Source of the DNA: an uncultured Psychroserpens sp.
GTDB lineage: Bacteria > Bacteroidota > Bacteroidia > Flavobacteriales > Flavobacteriaceae
Direction: 5' to 3'
Assembly: GCF_947503375.1 (NCBI RefSeq)
Contig: NZ_CANNDQ010000003.1
Location: 292,612-356,611, forward strand
Length of the DNA stretch: 64,000 nt
Below, in pieces: positions 53,012-61,385 of this stretch. The translations under genes were made by a program, and so were the position numbers. The notes below the pieces were generated by a model. The model had not been told where the DNA came from, ran no database searches, and worked only from the letters and a program-made list of their open reading frames with translations. Within the stretch, counting starts at the first letter, position 1. Each line of letters begins with the position of its first letter.

Positions 53012-53887
53012 ATGAGTAGACAACAAGGTGCACAAGGAAAAGGGAAACCTTCAGGAAGAAGATCTTACAAACCTACCAACAAATCTGCAGATTACAGTAA
53101 AGACAACGTTAAAGGAAAGCAGGTTTCTAACAAAAATGCTCCAACAAGACAAAAGCAAACTACATCAAGATCATCTCATCCTGATGAAATTAGATTGAAT
53201 AAATATATTGCTAACTCTGGGATTTGTTCTCGTAGAGATGCAGATATGCACATAGCTGTAGGGAGCGTCACTGTTAACGGTAAAGTAGTGACCGAAATGG
53301 GTTATAAGGTAAAATTAGATGATGAAGTAAAATTTGATGGCGCAAGAATTAACCCTGAAAAGAAAACGTACGTGTTACTCAATAAACCAAAAGGGTTTGC
53401 AACTACCACAAGTGAAAGTAAAGGTCGAACAGTTATGGATCTTGTTGCTAATGCTACCAATGCGCGCATAAAACCTATTGGACGTTTGGGAAGAAACTCT
53501 ACTGGATTATTACTATTTACGAATGATGATGTTGTGGTTAAAAAATTCACCAATTCGAAGCATGGTGTATCGCGCTTATTCGAAATTGAACTAGATAAGA
53601 ACTTAAAGCTTGATGATTTTAAAAAGATTAAAGAAGGTCTTAAAGTTCAAGGTAAATTAGTGCCTGTTGAGGATATAAGTTATATTGATGATGCTCCTAA
53701 AACTCATATAGGACTCAAAATAAAGAACACAGGAAACACAATACTACACACTATTTTTGGACATTTAAAATATGATATTGTAAAAGTAGATTGTGTAGCG
53801 ATTGGTCATCTTACTAAAAAAGACCTGCCTCGTGGTCATTGGAAACACTTGACTCAGCAAGAGGTTAATACATTGCAAATGTTGTAG
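53012..53887 (+). CDS. RluB/RsuA-type pseudouridine-synthase-like protein, catalytic Asp missing
   Basis: 291 residues. A basic, low-complexity tail (1-57) is followed by an S4 RNA-binding domain (about 58-105, IRLNKYIANSG) and the RsuA catalytic fold (from about 118). The family motif GRLD, whose Asp attacks the uridine, reads GRLG here (G160 in IGRLGRNSTGLLLFTND). The rest of the domain is intact. The protein may bind rRNA without isomerising it, or use another residue. Confidence 0.8.
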   Translation: MSRQQGAQGKGKPSGRRSYKPTNKSADYSKDNVKGKQVSNKNAPTRQKQTTSRSSHPDEIRLNKYIANSGICSRRDADMHIAVGSVTVNGKVVTEMGYKVKLDDEVKFDGARINPEKKTYVLLNKPKGFATTTSESKGRTVMDLVANATNARIKPIGRLGRNSTGLLLFTNDDVVVKKFTNSKHGVSRLFEIELDKNLKLDDFKKIKEGLKVQGKLVPVEDISYIDDAPKTHIGLKIKNTGNTILHTIFGHLKYDIVKVDCVAIGHLTKKDLPRGHWKHLTQQEVNTLQML

Positions 53888-54032
53888 AATTAGCTATATC
53901 ACTAATTTAGAGCTATTTCGTACAGATCTTTCCTGAATTCTTCTAAATATCTGAAGAGTATCCTTCAAAAACCACTTATTTTTAAACTAAAATTCTTTGT
54001 ATGTTTACATTGATGATAAATCAAGAATAAGC

Positions 54033-54758
54033 ATGAAGAAACATTTAAAAAAGGTAATGCAGTCCTCTCCTATTGCAGATCATTTTATAAATCTATTTAT
54101 AGAACTTTATGTTGCTTTTGTACACAAAATGAATGTGTTAAAATGTCGCAGAACATATAAGAAAAAGAAAAGATTAAAAATCAATTTTGGAAGTGGAAGT
54201 GCTACAAAACCAGGATTTTTAAACCTCGATTTTTCTAGTTCAGCTGATATGAGGCTTGATTTAAGAAAACCGATACCATTGGTCGACGCTTCTTGTTATT
54301 TTGTTTATTCAGAACATTTCGTTGAGCATCTTTCATATCCAGAAGGTGTTGAATTGCACTTTTCAGAATGTTTTAGAATTTTAGAATCTGGAGGAGAAAT
54401 ATCAATTTCTGTTCCGGATGCTGAATGGCCACTTGTTGAATATGCTGAAGGGAAACGATCATATTTAGAGACTTGTGAACAACAAAAATGGCATCCAGAA
54501 GATTGTTTAACATTTATGGAGCATATAAATTACCATTTTCGTCAACGTTGGAGAGGAGGTAGTTACAGTCACTTTGGGAATCATAGGTTTGCATGGGATT
54601 TTGAAACTATGGAGAAAAAGTTAGCTGAATTTGGGTTTGTAGATATTGAAAGACGTTATTATGATCCGAAATTAGATTCTAAACATAGAGAAATAGGAAG
54701 TTTGTTCGTGAAAGCTTACAAACCTATCACTGGAGACAATGACAACGCATTGTTGTAA
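54033..54758 (+). CDS. Class I SAM-dependent methyltransferase
   Basis: 241 residues. The SAM-binding motif INFGSGSATKPGFLNLD, the YSEHFVEHL segment near 95, and ECFRILESGG match small Methyltransf_11-type enzymes, often acting on sugars in surface polysaccharides. I choose ATG 54033 over the TTG at 53997 because the latter lies inside a promoter-like AATTCTTTG sequence. Target unknown. Confidence 0.75.
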   Translation: MKKHLKKVMQSSPIADHFINLFIELYVAFVHKMNVLKCRRTYKKKKRLKINFGSGSATKPGFLNLDFSSSADMRLDLRKPIPLVDASCYFVYSEHFVEHLSYPEGVELHFSECFRILESGGEISISVPDAEWPLVEYAEGKRSYLETCEQQKWHPEDCLTFMEHINYHFRQRWRGGSYSHFGNHRFAWDFETMEKKLAEFGFVDIERRYYDPKLDSKHREIGSLFVKAYKPITGDNDNALL

Positions 54759-54783
54759 AAATTGTATCAATTAGATATCAGTT

Positions 54784-55368
54784 TTAAAGTATAGCAAATA
54801 ACTCTTGTAAGGATTTAAAGTCACGGCGTTTATATTTAATTCCGTCTCTTTTGCTTACATAATTTATAAGTCCTTGTTTTGGGCCACTTGCCCAAAAATC
54901 ATATGTATTTATAAGTGTTCCATCATTATCAATGAGCACCTCTCCTATAAGTCGGCCATCAAAAGGGTGTTTTGAAGTATCATAAACAGTTACATTATTA
55001 GTATTAGAAAAAATTTCTCTGTACAGTTTATTGTCATTAGTAAGCGTTATAAATTTCGTTTTAACACCGTCCTTATTGTTTAAAATCACCTCCTTAATGT
55101 CTTGATTTGGAATATATTTGGTCTTGTGTTCAGATTTAAGTATAACAGATAATTTTTGGTCTTTTATATGGTTAATACTAACTCTTCCATTTAGTACATC
55201 ATTATTGTTCAACTTGATGGTTCCGTCAAAAAAAGAGATGTTATCATTACTGTTGTTAATGAAAATGGTTGTAAATAGATTAACTTCATGATTTTGACCA
55301 TTTATTGTAGCTATTGGAATAAATAAGAAAAGTAAAATATAACTGGTTTTAAAGAATGTTGACCTCAT
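54784..55368 (-). CDS. Secreted protein of unknown function
   Basis: 194 residues with a signal peptide ending near ATINGQ (residue 25). The remainder is beta-rich with repeated Asn/Lys strands (GTIKLNNNDVLNGRVSI, YIPNQDIKEVIL). No family recognised. It ends 26 bases from the convergent methyltransferase gene and is followed upstream by 178 bases without a gene. Confidence 0.6.
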   Translation of the reverse strand: MRSTFFKTSYILLFLFIPIATINGQNHEVNLFTTIFINNSNDNISFFDGTIKLNNNDVLNGRVSINHIKDQKLSVILKSEHKTKYIPNQDIKEVILNNKDGVKTKFITLTNDNKLYREIFSNTNNVTVYDTSKHPFDGRLIGEVLIDNDGTLINTYDFWASGPKQGLINYVSKRDGIKYKRRDFKSLQELFAIL

Positions 55369-55546
55369 AACTTAACGATTATAATTCCTGTTATTGAAAT
55401 CAAAAATTATACCAGATTTTTTGTTTCTTATACTGTAATTGTAGCTAAAGTGTTAACATATGATTTACGTGTGGTATTTTGCTTTAGTTTACCCCAAGTG
55501 CTCATAGAACAAGTAGTTGTTTATATATCCATGTGTGTAGTTTATT

Positions 55547-56161
55547 TTATGCTCTAATACTATATAATTTTCGTCTATTATAACCTATAATGAGGCCTAT
55601 AATACCAAGAATAAATAGGGTTAAAAAACTAATGTATAAATATTTATTGTTGATGAAAATTTTTGAAAGCACAGTAATTATTAAAAACAAAAACCCTTGA
55701 TATATCCATATACTATCATGTTCTAATCTTTTGTGAGTTGAAGCCTTTGGCGTTTTGTTAAGTAATACTTTCAGAGAATCCCAATCCCAATATAATAACA
55801 CTAATGTTGAAATTAGCATTAATCCTGTAATCACAGGTGTTCCTCTAAAATCATATGAAATTGTAATTACAAATACATTAACTATTATTGGTAAAAAAAG
55901 AACAGCTCCTAGTTTTGCAAAACGCTGTGTTACAAGTAGTGTTCCAGTAATAAACTGAGCTAATCCTAAAAAACGCCAATATATGCCTGATTGATATAAA
56001 GTTTCAAAAAAATGCCAAGCTGAATCTATGGGGTTTTCAGCACCACTTTCTGTAGTAAAACGAAATCCTTGAATCTTTATAATGCTCGCAAAAATAAAGG
56101 CAAACCCAATTAAATATCTAAGGTATATGATAAAAATTTGTATCCAAGCCTTATGTTTCAT
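55547..56161 (-). CDS. DoxX-like membrane protein
   Basis: 204 residues with five or more hydrophobic helices. The YLRYLIGFAFIFASIIKIQG start and the FLGLAQFITGTLLV segment fit the DoxX family, inner-membrane proteins linked with oxidative stress or sulfur metabolism. Function not established. 232 bases of gene-free sequence lie upstream (56162-56393), where I see nothing notable. Confidence 0.65.
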   Translation of the reverse strand: MKHKAWIQIFIIYLRYLIGFAFIFASIIKIQGFRFTTESGAENPIDSAWHFFETLYQSGIYWRFLGLAQFITGTLLVTQRFAKLGAVLFLPIIVNVFVITISYDFRGTPVITGLMLISTLVLLYWDWDSLKVLLNKTPKASTHKRLEHDSIWIYQGFLFLIITVLSKIFINNKYLYISFLTLFILGIIGLIIGYNRRKLYSIRA

Positions 56162-56393
56162 GTGAGAGGATTTTGTTTATGTGTTTAGACGACGATATAC
56201 TATTGGTTTTGTTACTAAGCTTAAAGTAATCATTGTTTCCTAATGCTTCTAATTTTAGTTGATAGGATTTGTCTGAATCTGACTTTGGTAGACTGAATAA
56301 TTTTTATCTGTGTTTATGTGTGCGTGAAGGATTTACTTACTTTTATTAAACTAAAAATTTACTTTTTTTAGGTAAAATTCGCTATTGATATTT

Positions 56394-56852
56394 TCATTTC
56401 ATTTCTAATTTCATTATAATTCGTGGCGAATTATCGGAATAGTAATCTAGAACTTCTGTTGCTTTTTTAAATCCTAATTTTTTGTATAAATTGATAGCAG
56501 CATTATTGTCAGGAGTGGTTGTTAATTGAACATTATAAATACTTTTAGTCTTGAAAGCCGATAACAATTCAATCGTAATTTGTTGGCCAATTTTTTTATT
56601 TTGTTCTGGTTTTGTTACTGCTAAAGCAAAGACCCAACCAATTTTACGGTCATGATCTATACCTCCAAAACAATAGCCTTTTATTTGATTAAGTTCATCG
56701 ACCGCCACAAAAAAGAGATCAGGAAAGATATCATAAAATTGTCTAAGTACGAACAATGGATAATTCATTGGTTTAAAAGCTTCTTCTTCCAGTTGGAAAA
56801 TACGTGTGAGATCATCTTTAATAACTTTTCTTATTTTAAAATTTGATTCCAT
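56394..56852 (-). CDS. GNAT-family N-acetyltransferase
   Basis: 152 residues from ATG 56852. The GNAT core is clear: IFQLEEEAF, an acetyl-CoA loop near VTKPEQNKKIGQQI, and NVQLTTTPDNNAAINLYKKLGFKK. The upstream ATG at 56909 would add 19 poorly conserved residues. Similar in arrangement to RimI-type protein acetyltransferases; substrate unknown. Confidence 0.8.
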   Translation of the reverse strand: MESNFKIRKVIKDDLTRIFQLEEEAFKPMNYPLFVLRQFYDIFPDLFFVAVDELNQIKGYCFGGIDHDRKIGWVFALAVTKPEQNKKIGQQITIELLSAFKTKSIYNVQLTTTPDNNAAINLYKKLGFKKATEVLDYYSDNSPRIIMKLEMK

Positions 56853-57109
56853 AGTTTTCAAGAAATTATTATTGCCTACGTGTTTGTGTATGATGAGCTT
56901 GAAGCTCATTTTGTTTATATATTCACTAAGATAGCAAAATGGTAAAAACCTATTGTTCAGAAGTAAAGATTTCCCGATTAGAAAAACCAGAGCAATGAGC
57001 TATACACATCATTGTGTCATTTAGTGACAAAAGTCATAAAAAATGAACCTCAAGTGTGGTAAATTTAATTATTCCTCAGCAAGATGATTATTTAATAAAT
57101 ATTAATAAA

Positions 57110-57493
57110 ATGTGGAAATATATATTCGCTTGGTTCCCAATGATTTTTATTGCTATTACCAACGGTTTATTTCGTAAGAAATTTTTATCAAGCCGATTAA
57201 GTGATCTCCAAGCTCATCAGTTATCAACTATTAATATAATTATATTATTAGGACTATACGTATGGCTGTTATTTAACATATGGTTGCCTATGTCTTCCAA
57301 TCAAACAATAGTTATTGGCTTGGCATGGCTAATTCTCACAGTGGTTTTTGAGTTCTTATTTGGACATTATATTGCAGGGCATTCTTGGGATAAACTTCTT
57401 CATGACTATAATATTCTTCAGGGACGTGTTTGGATCTTAGTCCTTTTATGGATATCCATTGCGCCATACCTCATTTATCAATTTCTAAAGTAG
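57110..57493 (+). CDS. Small membrane protein of unknown function
   Basis: 127 residues with four hydrophobic helices (WKYIFAWFPMIFIAI, STINIIILLGLYVWLLF, TIVIGLAWLILTVVFEF, VWILVLLWISIAPYL). ATG 57110 is preferred over the GTG at 57056. No motif identifies a family. 147 bases without a gene follow before the marR stop. Confidence 0.6.
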   Translation: MWKYIFAWFPMIFIAITNGLFRKKFLSSRLSDLQAHQLSTINIIILLGLYVWLLFNIWLPMSSNQTIVIGLAWLILTVVFEFLFGHYIAGHSWDKLLHDYNILQGRVWILVLLWISIAPYLIYQFLK

Positions 57494-57639
57494 ATGTGTT
57501 ATTTAGTTATAAGATCAAATATATTCGTTTATGGTTTAATGCACTGGTTAACAGATATTTAATAAATAAAACACTGACTTTATCGTTTCTCTAAAACATT
57601 TAGAAGGGCTAGGTAAGGAGAAAAGCTTTGTACTTATTG

Positions 57640-58251
57640 TTAACCATTAGCTCTTTCCTCAAATTCTGGACAGTCTAATCGAATTTCTTGACTTAATAAT
57701 TCTTTTTGCAATAAGTTACAATAGTCATTATTATTGTTTTTTTTATAGAATTTACATGCAAAACAAGTTCTTTGAACACTTAAGATTCCGTTTCGATTTA
57801 ATTTGTAAATCAGTTGACTTAAAGTTCCGAATAAACTTTCTAATTCGGAATGGGAAAACCCATCAATTTGTTTCTTTAATGGATTTGAGAAATCATACGT
57901 TTGAGAAACTATTTCAGTTCCTAAATCAGATAATGAAATTGAATAACTACGACTATCAGATGATGAATAGTCTTTTATAATAAGTCTTTTTTTGTCCAAA
58001 ACTCTAATAGCATCACTTACTGTAGGTTTGGTTATGTTAAATTCTTTTGCAAGATGACTAACGTTGCACAACTCTTGTTTGTGAAAAGCTATGAATATAA
58101 GTATCTGAATTTGAATTGGGCTTAAACCAACCAATTTTGCTTTTTCCCATAGCAAAATTTTGAAGACTTCCGAAATGCGTTCCATTCCTGCAATGATTTT
58201 ACTCGAAATGTCTTTTTCTTGTTGTGCTGGGTTAAATGTACTTTCTTTCAT
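57640..58251 (-). CDS. MarR-family regulator with a C-terminal four-cysteine site
   Basis: 203 residues. Winged helix at about 40-125 (LSPIQIQILIFIA, LAKEFNITKPTVSDAIRVL, then the wing near SSSDSRSYSIS). The C-terminal tail adds C163-x2-C166-x11-C178-x15-C194, a likely zinc or redox-active metal site absent from ordinary MarR proteins. The neighbouring thioredoxin-like gene and two matching palindromes suggest it represses that gene, and itself, and responds to oxidants or metals. Its ATG directly follows the T-run of a terminator hairpin, so its own transcript must start within or after that hairpin. Confidence 0.85.
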   Translation of the reverse strand: MKESTFNPAQQEKDISSKIIAGMERISEVFKILLWEKAKLVGLSPIQIQILIFIAFHKQELCNVSHLAKEFNITKPTVSDAIRVLDKKRLIIKDYSSSDSRSYSISLSDLGTEIVSQTYDFSNPLKKQIDGFSHSELESLFGTLSQLIYKLNRNGILSVQRTCFACKFYKKNNNNDYCNLLQKELLSQEIRLDCPEFEERANG

Positions 58252-58258
58252 AAAAAAA

Positions 58259-58281
58259 CCTGTCGAAATTTGTTCGACAGG
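58259..58281 (-). terminator. Terminator between the thioredoxin-like gene and marR
   Basis: CCTGTCGAA (58259-58267) and TTCGACAGG (58273-58281) form a nine-pair stem with a five-base loop. Read leftward, seven T follow and run straight into the marR ATG at 58251. It should separate the two transcripts. Confidence 0.7.
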
Positions 58282-58285
58282 CTAA

Positions 58286-58300
58286 GTTAGTAATCCTAAC
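58286..58300. promoter_or_regulatory. MarR operator-like palindrome A
   Basis: GTTAGTAATCCTAAC, one mismatch from a perfect 15-bp palindrome, upstream of marR. It overlaps a promoter-like TAACTTAG box on the minus strand (58289-58282). Copy B precedes the thioredoxin-like gene. Confidence 0.6.
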
Positions 58301-58315
58301 AATAAATCACAAAAA

Positions 58316-58549
58316 TTAACCTTTTACATCAGCCATAGACGCGCCAAAATTGATATGTAATATATTTCCATTTGGAGTTAGAAGAGCAGGAACAGAACTT
58401 ACGCCTGCTTTTTCGGCTTCTGGAATTCTATTTCGATTTTCGCCAATGTTTACTACTTCGACGTTTTCAACTCCAACTAAATTAATAATGTCGTGTTCTG
58501 CACTTACACAAACTGGACATCCTGCGTGATAAAAAATTGATTTACTCAT
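58316..58549 (-). CDS. Thioredoxin-family small protein with CPVC motif
   Basis: 77 residues with a glutaredoxin/thioredoxin-like fold. The redox pair is C11-P-V-C14, and VSSVPALLTPNG provides the cis-proline. It could reduce disulfides or act in metal or sulfur handling. Regulated from TATATTTG with an overlapping palindrome, probably by the MarR protein encoded downstream. The absence of other domains suits a small stress-inducible redoxin. Confidence 0.8.
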   Translation of the reverse strand: MSKSIFYHAGCPVCVSAEHDIINLVGVENVEVVNIGENRNRIPEAEKAGVSSVPALLTPNGNILHINFGASMADVKG

Positions 58550-58584
58550 TGCTACTAAATTTTAGTTAATGCATTATTGCTTTA

Positions 58585-58592
58585 CAAATATA
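58585..58592 (-). promoter_or_regulatory. TAnnTTTG promoter box of the thioredoxin-like gene
   Basis: On the minus strand TATATTTG matches the consensus. A T-run about 17 bases upstream may be the -33 element. The leader would be about 30 bases. Confidence 0.65.
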
Positions 58593-58607
58593 GTAAGGAT
58601 TCCTAAC
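58593..58607. promoter_or_regulatory. MarR operator-like palindrome B
   Basis: GTAAGGATTCCTAAC, with one mismatch, lies directly between the -33 and -7 elements of the thioredoxin promoter. It shares the GTTAGGA-x-TCCTAAC pattern with site A. Binding would block RNA polymerase. Confidence 0.65.
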
Positions 58608-58688
58608 TAAAAAAATTAATTTTTTGTTTTTTAAAATGATGTATCTCATTTTAATATTGAATCGAGTAGATGTAGTTTTTAGCCCTCT

Positions 58689-58768
58689 GTTGTAAACAAT
58701 TCACTTTGAGATGTAGCGTTTGCTCAGCGACACTGATCAAAGTTTGCCTTTCGTGAATTGTTTACAAC
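58689..58768. repeat. 80-bp hairpin (gene-less cassette-like unit) at the array's left end
   Basis: Perfect 16-base arms GTTGTAAACAATTCAC (58689-58704) and its reverse complement (58753-58768). Inside, ACTTTGA and TCAAAGT pair again. The core resembles that of the 62357-62436 hairpin though the arms differ. Nothing else is recognised between 58608 and 58688. Confidence 0.7.
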
Positions 58769-58897
58769 GTGATTGTATATGATTAGTTGTGTTGCCTAAG
58801 TCTAAGTTAGTAAAAGGAAACGAACCAGCGGAAAATCCGTAGGATTTTCCGAGTACATATAGAACAAGCAATTAGTTATACACTATGTTTGTTGTAT
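58762..58897 (-). repeat. attC-like element A
   Basis: Read leftward it starts with ATACAAC and ends with GTTGTAA. It shares AATTGCTTGTTCTATATG and CAACACAAC blocks with element B, and contains an inner hairpin GGAAAATCC-TAC-GGATTTTCC (58829-58850 region). It overlaps the 3' end of the neighbouring gene. Confidence 0.6.
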
Positions 58898-60017
58898 TTT
58901 TTTTTCTCCATTCTTGATTAAATCTCATTTCGTGAAACATTTGGTAAACTCTTTTAAGTCCATAAGTTCCAGTTAACCCATAGTCTTTAATAATCTTTAA
59001 TTTTCCACCGTTATAAGTGATTTTTAAAATAATAGAGCTTGAATGCATTGCTCCAGAATAATACGAATTGTTTAGATTTGGAAAATCCAAATAGTTGATA
59101 ATTCCGTAAAGTTCATTAAAATGCTCGTCAGATATTTTTGTTTTAAACTCTCCGTTTATGTCATTATCTTCTAAATCGTGAGAGAAGTCCTTGTCAAACC
59201 AATTATAGTTTATGGCATTGAATTTTCCGTTTTGATTTTTGTCTATTGAGATGATAAATTCTGGGCATCCAGCTACACATCCTTGGGCAACAAATTCTAT
59301 ATTCTCAATATCGTAATCCTTCTCTTTTTGGTTTCGCTCAATAAAAGTTCCATATTTATAAATTATAGGAATTGTCTTGTTGACTATTTCTAGCTCTCCA
59401 TTTTCAGGGTTGTATTCTTTTGGTGTATGTAATTCTATAAATGAACCATTTTGGGTTTCAATAATTTTTGGTACCAACGATAAATTTTTGGTAATAAAAT
59501 TTAAGTTGATATCATTAATCGAATCATTTTCAAAATTCATAAGAGAATAAATGCTAAAATCGCACGAGATGTATTTTAGGTTTTTAGGACCATCGCATTC
59601 ATCGCAGGTTTCACATCCTCGTGTACTCGCGCAATTATGATTATCTCCTATAATTAGTAAATCTGTATATCCATTATTATCAAAATCTGCTTTATAATAA
59701 GTGTCATTGATTTTCAAAGAGTCTGCTATTTTTTTTGTAATACTATCTTCATCATATTCACAACTTCTCTTAAATTCACTTATTTTTTTAAGCTCAAATT
59801 CCTCGAATTTTCTATATATTATGACTGAATCTTGAGATAATTTTTGTTCATAAAAAGGATGTTTTAGTTGATTAACAAAAGCTTGCACTTCTTTTTCAGA
59901 ATTTAAACTATCAATTTTTGAAGGAATAATTTCTGCTTTTATAAATTCAGGTTTATAATCTTTTTTCTGACAATTCATTAACGTCAAAAAAAGAAAAACA
60001 CTTATTAAATATCTCAT
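58872..60017 (-). CDS. Lipoprotein with DUF6438-like C-terminal domain
   Basis: 381 residues, lipobox cysteine C16 (LMNC). The N-terminal half has an FG-GAP-like strand (DFDNNGYTDLLIIGD) and a Cys cluster at 129-141. The C-terminal half (about 235-370) fits DUF6438, with C247 and C251 in GCVAGCPEF. Function unknown. Its last codons run into the attC-like element, and its upstream side is bounded by element B, so it forms one cassette-like unit. No own promoter is evident. Confidence 0.7.
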   Translation of the reverse strand: MRYLISVFLFLTLMNCQKKDYKPEFIKAEIIPSKIDSLNSEKEVQAFVNQLKHPFYEQKLSQDSVIIYRKFEEFELKKISEFKRSCEYDEDSITKKIADSLKINDTYYKADFDNNGYTDLLIIGDNHNCASTRGCETCDECDGPKNLKYISCDFSIYSLMNFENDSINDINLNFITKNLSLVPKIIETQNGSFIELHTPKEYNPENGELEIVNKTIPIIYKYGTFIERNQKEKDYDIENIEFVAQGCVAGCPEFIISIDKNQNGKFNAINYNWFDKDFSHDLEDNDINGEFKTKISDEHFNELYGIINYLDFPNLNNSYYSGAMHSSSIILKITYNGGKLKIIKDYGLTGTYGLKRVYQMFHEMRFNQEWRKKNTTNIVYN

Positions 60018-60040
60018 CGTTTGAGGTTAGGTTATATAAC

Positions 60041-60143
60041 AGTCAACGTGTTTGTATATGGCTTGTTGTGTTGGTAAGAACTTATTTAGTAAAAGTAAAC
60101 CGATTACATATAGAACAAGTAATTAGCATAGACGTTGTTAGCC
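60041..60143 (-). repeat. attC-like element B
   Basis: 103 bases. Leftward reading begins with GGCTAAC (60143-60137) and ends with GTTGACT (60047-60041). Its arms ACTTGTTCTATATG and CATATACAAACACGTTG are partly complementary. Its first heptamer matches GTTAGCC upstream of the same gene pair (61270-61264) exactly. Confidence 0.65.
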
Positions 60144-60156
60144 ACTGGCTTTTTCT

Positions 60157-60645
60157 TTAAAGAACTCGAATTGTACTTAAATATATCCAAGCAATAAACA
60201 TAAGTTGTAATGGAATTCTAAACCATAGATAGTAAAGACCATTTCCATCAAATGTCCCTTTTTGATAATTCACATTATTAATTGAACCATAGATATTTGC
60301 GGATAACATGAATAATAGAAAAATAATCAAAGCCCAACCACTAATCACTTTAAATTTTGGAATGAGCAAGCCAATTGCTAAAAGAATTTCAAAAAGTCCA
60401 GTGATATAAACAAGGTTTGTTTTGTATGGAATAAATTGTGGAATCATCATTGACATACCTTTAGTGAAAGCAAAATGTCCAATTGCGGTAAAGCATAGCA
60501 TGATAGACATTGCTATTCTAGCAGATAAGTTAAGATCATATTCCTTTTTAACGATTTTTATTGCGAAAACTGCAATCACAAAACTTGTTAAAAGTACTAC
60601 TAGTGGTTTCATATTGTTATTCTTTAGTTCATTTACAAAACTCAT
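60157..60645 (-). CDS. DoxX-like membrane protein
   Basis: 162 residues, four to five hydrophobic helices; the AIGHFAFTKGMSMMIPQFIP and YITGLFEILLAIGLLIP segments suit the DoxX family. An internal ATG at codon 12 (60612) is an alternative start. 31 bases after the Crp/Fnr gene; the two probably form a two-gene cassette in which the regulator controls this gene. Confidence 0.7.
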   Translation of the reverse strand: MSFVNELKNNNMKPLVVLLTSFVIAVFAIKIVKKEYDLNLSARIAMSIMLCFTAIGHFAFTKGMSMMIPQFIPYKTNLVYITGLFEILLAIGLLIPKFKVISGWALIIFLLFMLSANIYGSINNVNYQKGTFDGNGLYYLWFRIPLQLMFIAWIYLSTIRVL

Positions 60646-60676
60646 AAATGATTAAAGATTAGACAATGAACCCAGG

Positions 60677-61243
60677 TTAAGTAATTCGCTTACGTATTCT
60701 ACTTAAAGCTTGAGGTGTAACTCCGATATAGGAGGCAATGTATTTTAATGGAATTTGTTTGATTAAATTTGGACGTTCCATGAATAAGTCTAGATATCTC
60801 TCTTCTGCTGTTTTACTCAGGAGAGAAATTTCTCTTTTAGATTTAATTAAAAACATATTTTCTGCCATTCTTCTCCCAATGAAATTTCCACTTTCGGTAT
60901 TCTCATAAACCTTTTGAAGATCTTTGAACGATATTCGCCATAATGTTGCGTTTGTAAGCGTTTCGATTTGATAATGAGAAGGGGTTTGGGTAATGAAGGA
61001 GTCATAAGCAGTAATAAATTCGTTTTCAAATAAAAAACCAAAGGTTAAATCACTATCCACTTGTGGAATATAATATCTCACTATTCCTTCTGAAAGAAAA
61101 GACATGTAGTTTTCAATTTCACCAATTTCTATCAGTGTTGACTTTTTCTTAAATCTTTCCTTATACAATTTTGAAGAAAAAAAGTCCCAATCAGAACCAT
61201 TCATTGGATAAATGTTGTCAATGAAATTTTTGATTTCTTCCAT
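60677..61243 (-). CDS. Crp/Fnr-family regulator
   Basis: 188 residues: cyclic-nucleotide-binding-like beta-roll (about 20-115) and a C-terminal winged helix (about 140-188, IPLKYIASYIGVTPQALSRIR). The canonical cAMP phosphate-cassette residues are not conserved, as in most Bacteroidota relatives, so the ligand is unknown. Probably regulates the DoxX-like gene downstream. Confidence 0.85.
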   Translation of the reverse strand: MEEIKNFIDNIYPMNGSDWDFFSSKLYKERFKKKSTLIEIGEIENYMSFLSEGIVRYYIPQVDSDLTFGFLFENEFITAYDSFITQTPSHYQIETLTNATLWRISFKDLQKVYENTESGNFIGRRMAENMFLIKSKREISLLSKTAEERYLDLFMERPNLIKQIPLKYIASYIGVTPQALSRIRKRIT

Positions 61244-61263
61244 TTTGGTATTTTTCAGCTTGT

Positions 61264-61381
61264 GGCTAACGGTTTTGTGTATGGTTTAATTACACTCTTT
61301 CTGTTAGCAACTAAGTTAATTAATTCCGATGAATTTCCGTTTGGTAAATTCAGAAGTAATTAATTATACACGTCGTTAGGC
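61264..61381 (-). repeat. attC-like element C
   Basis: 118 bases. Leftward reading begins with GCCTAAC (61381-61375), a perfect RYYYAAC, and ends with GTTAGCC (61270-61264). AATTAATTACTTCTG and TGTAATTAAACCATACAC match the block order of B with more divergence. Supports a common element family. Confidence 0.65.
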
Positions 61382-61385
61382 AAAG

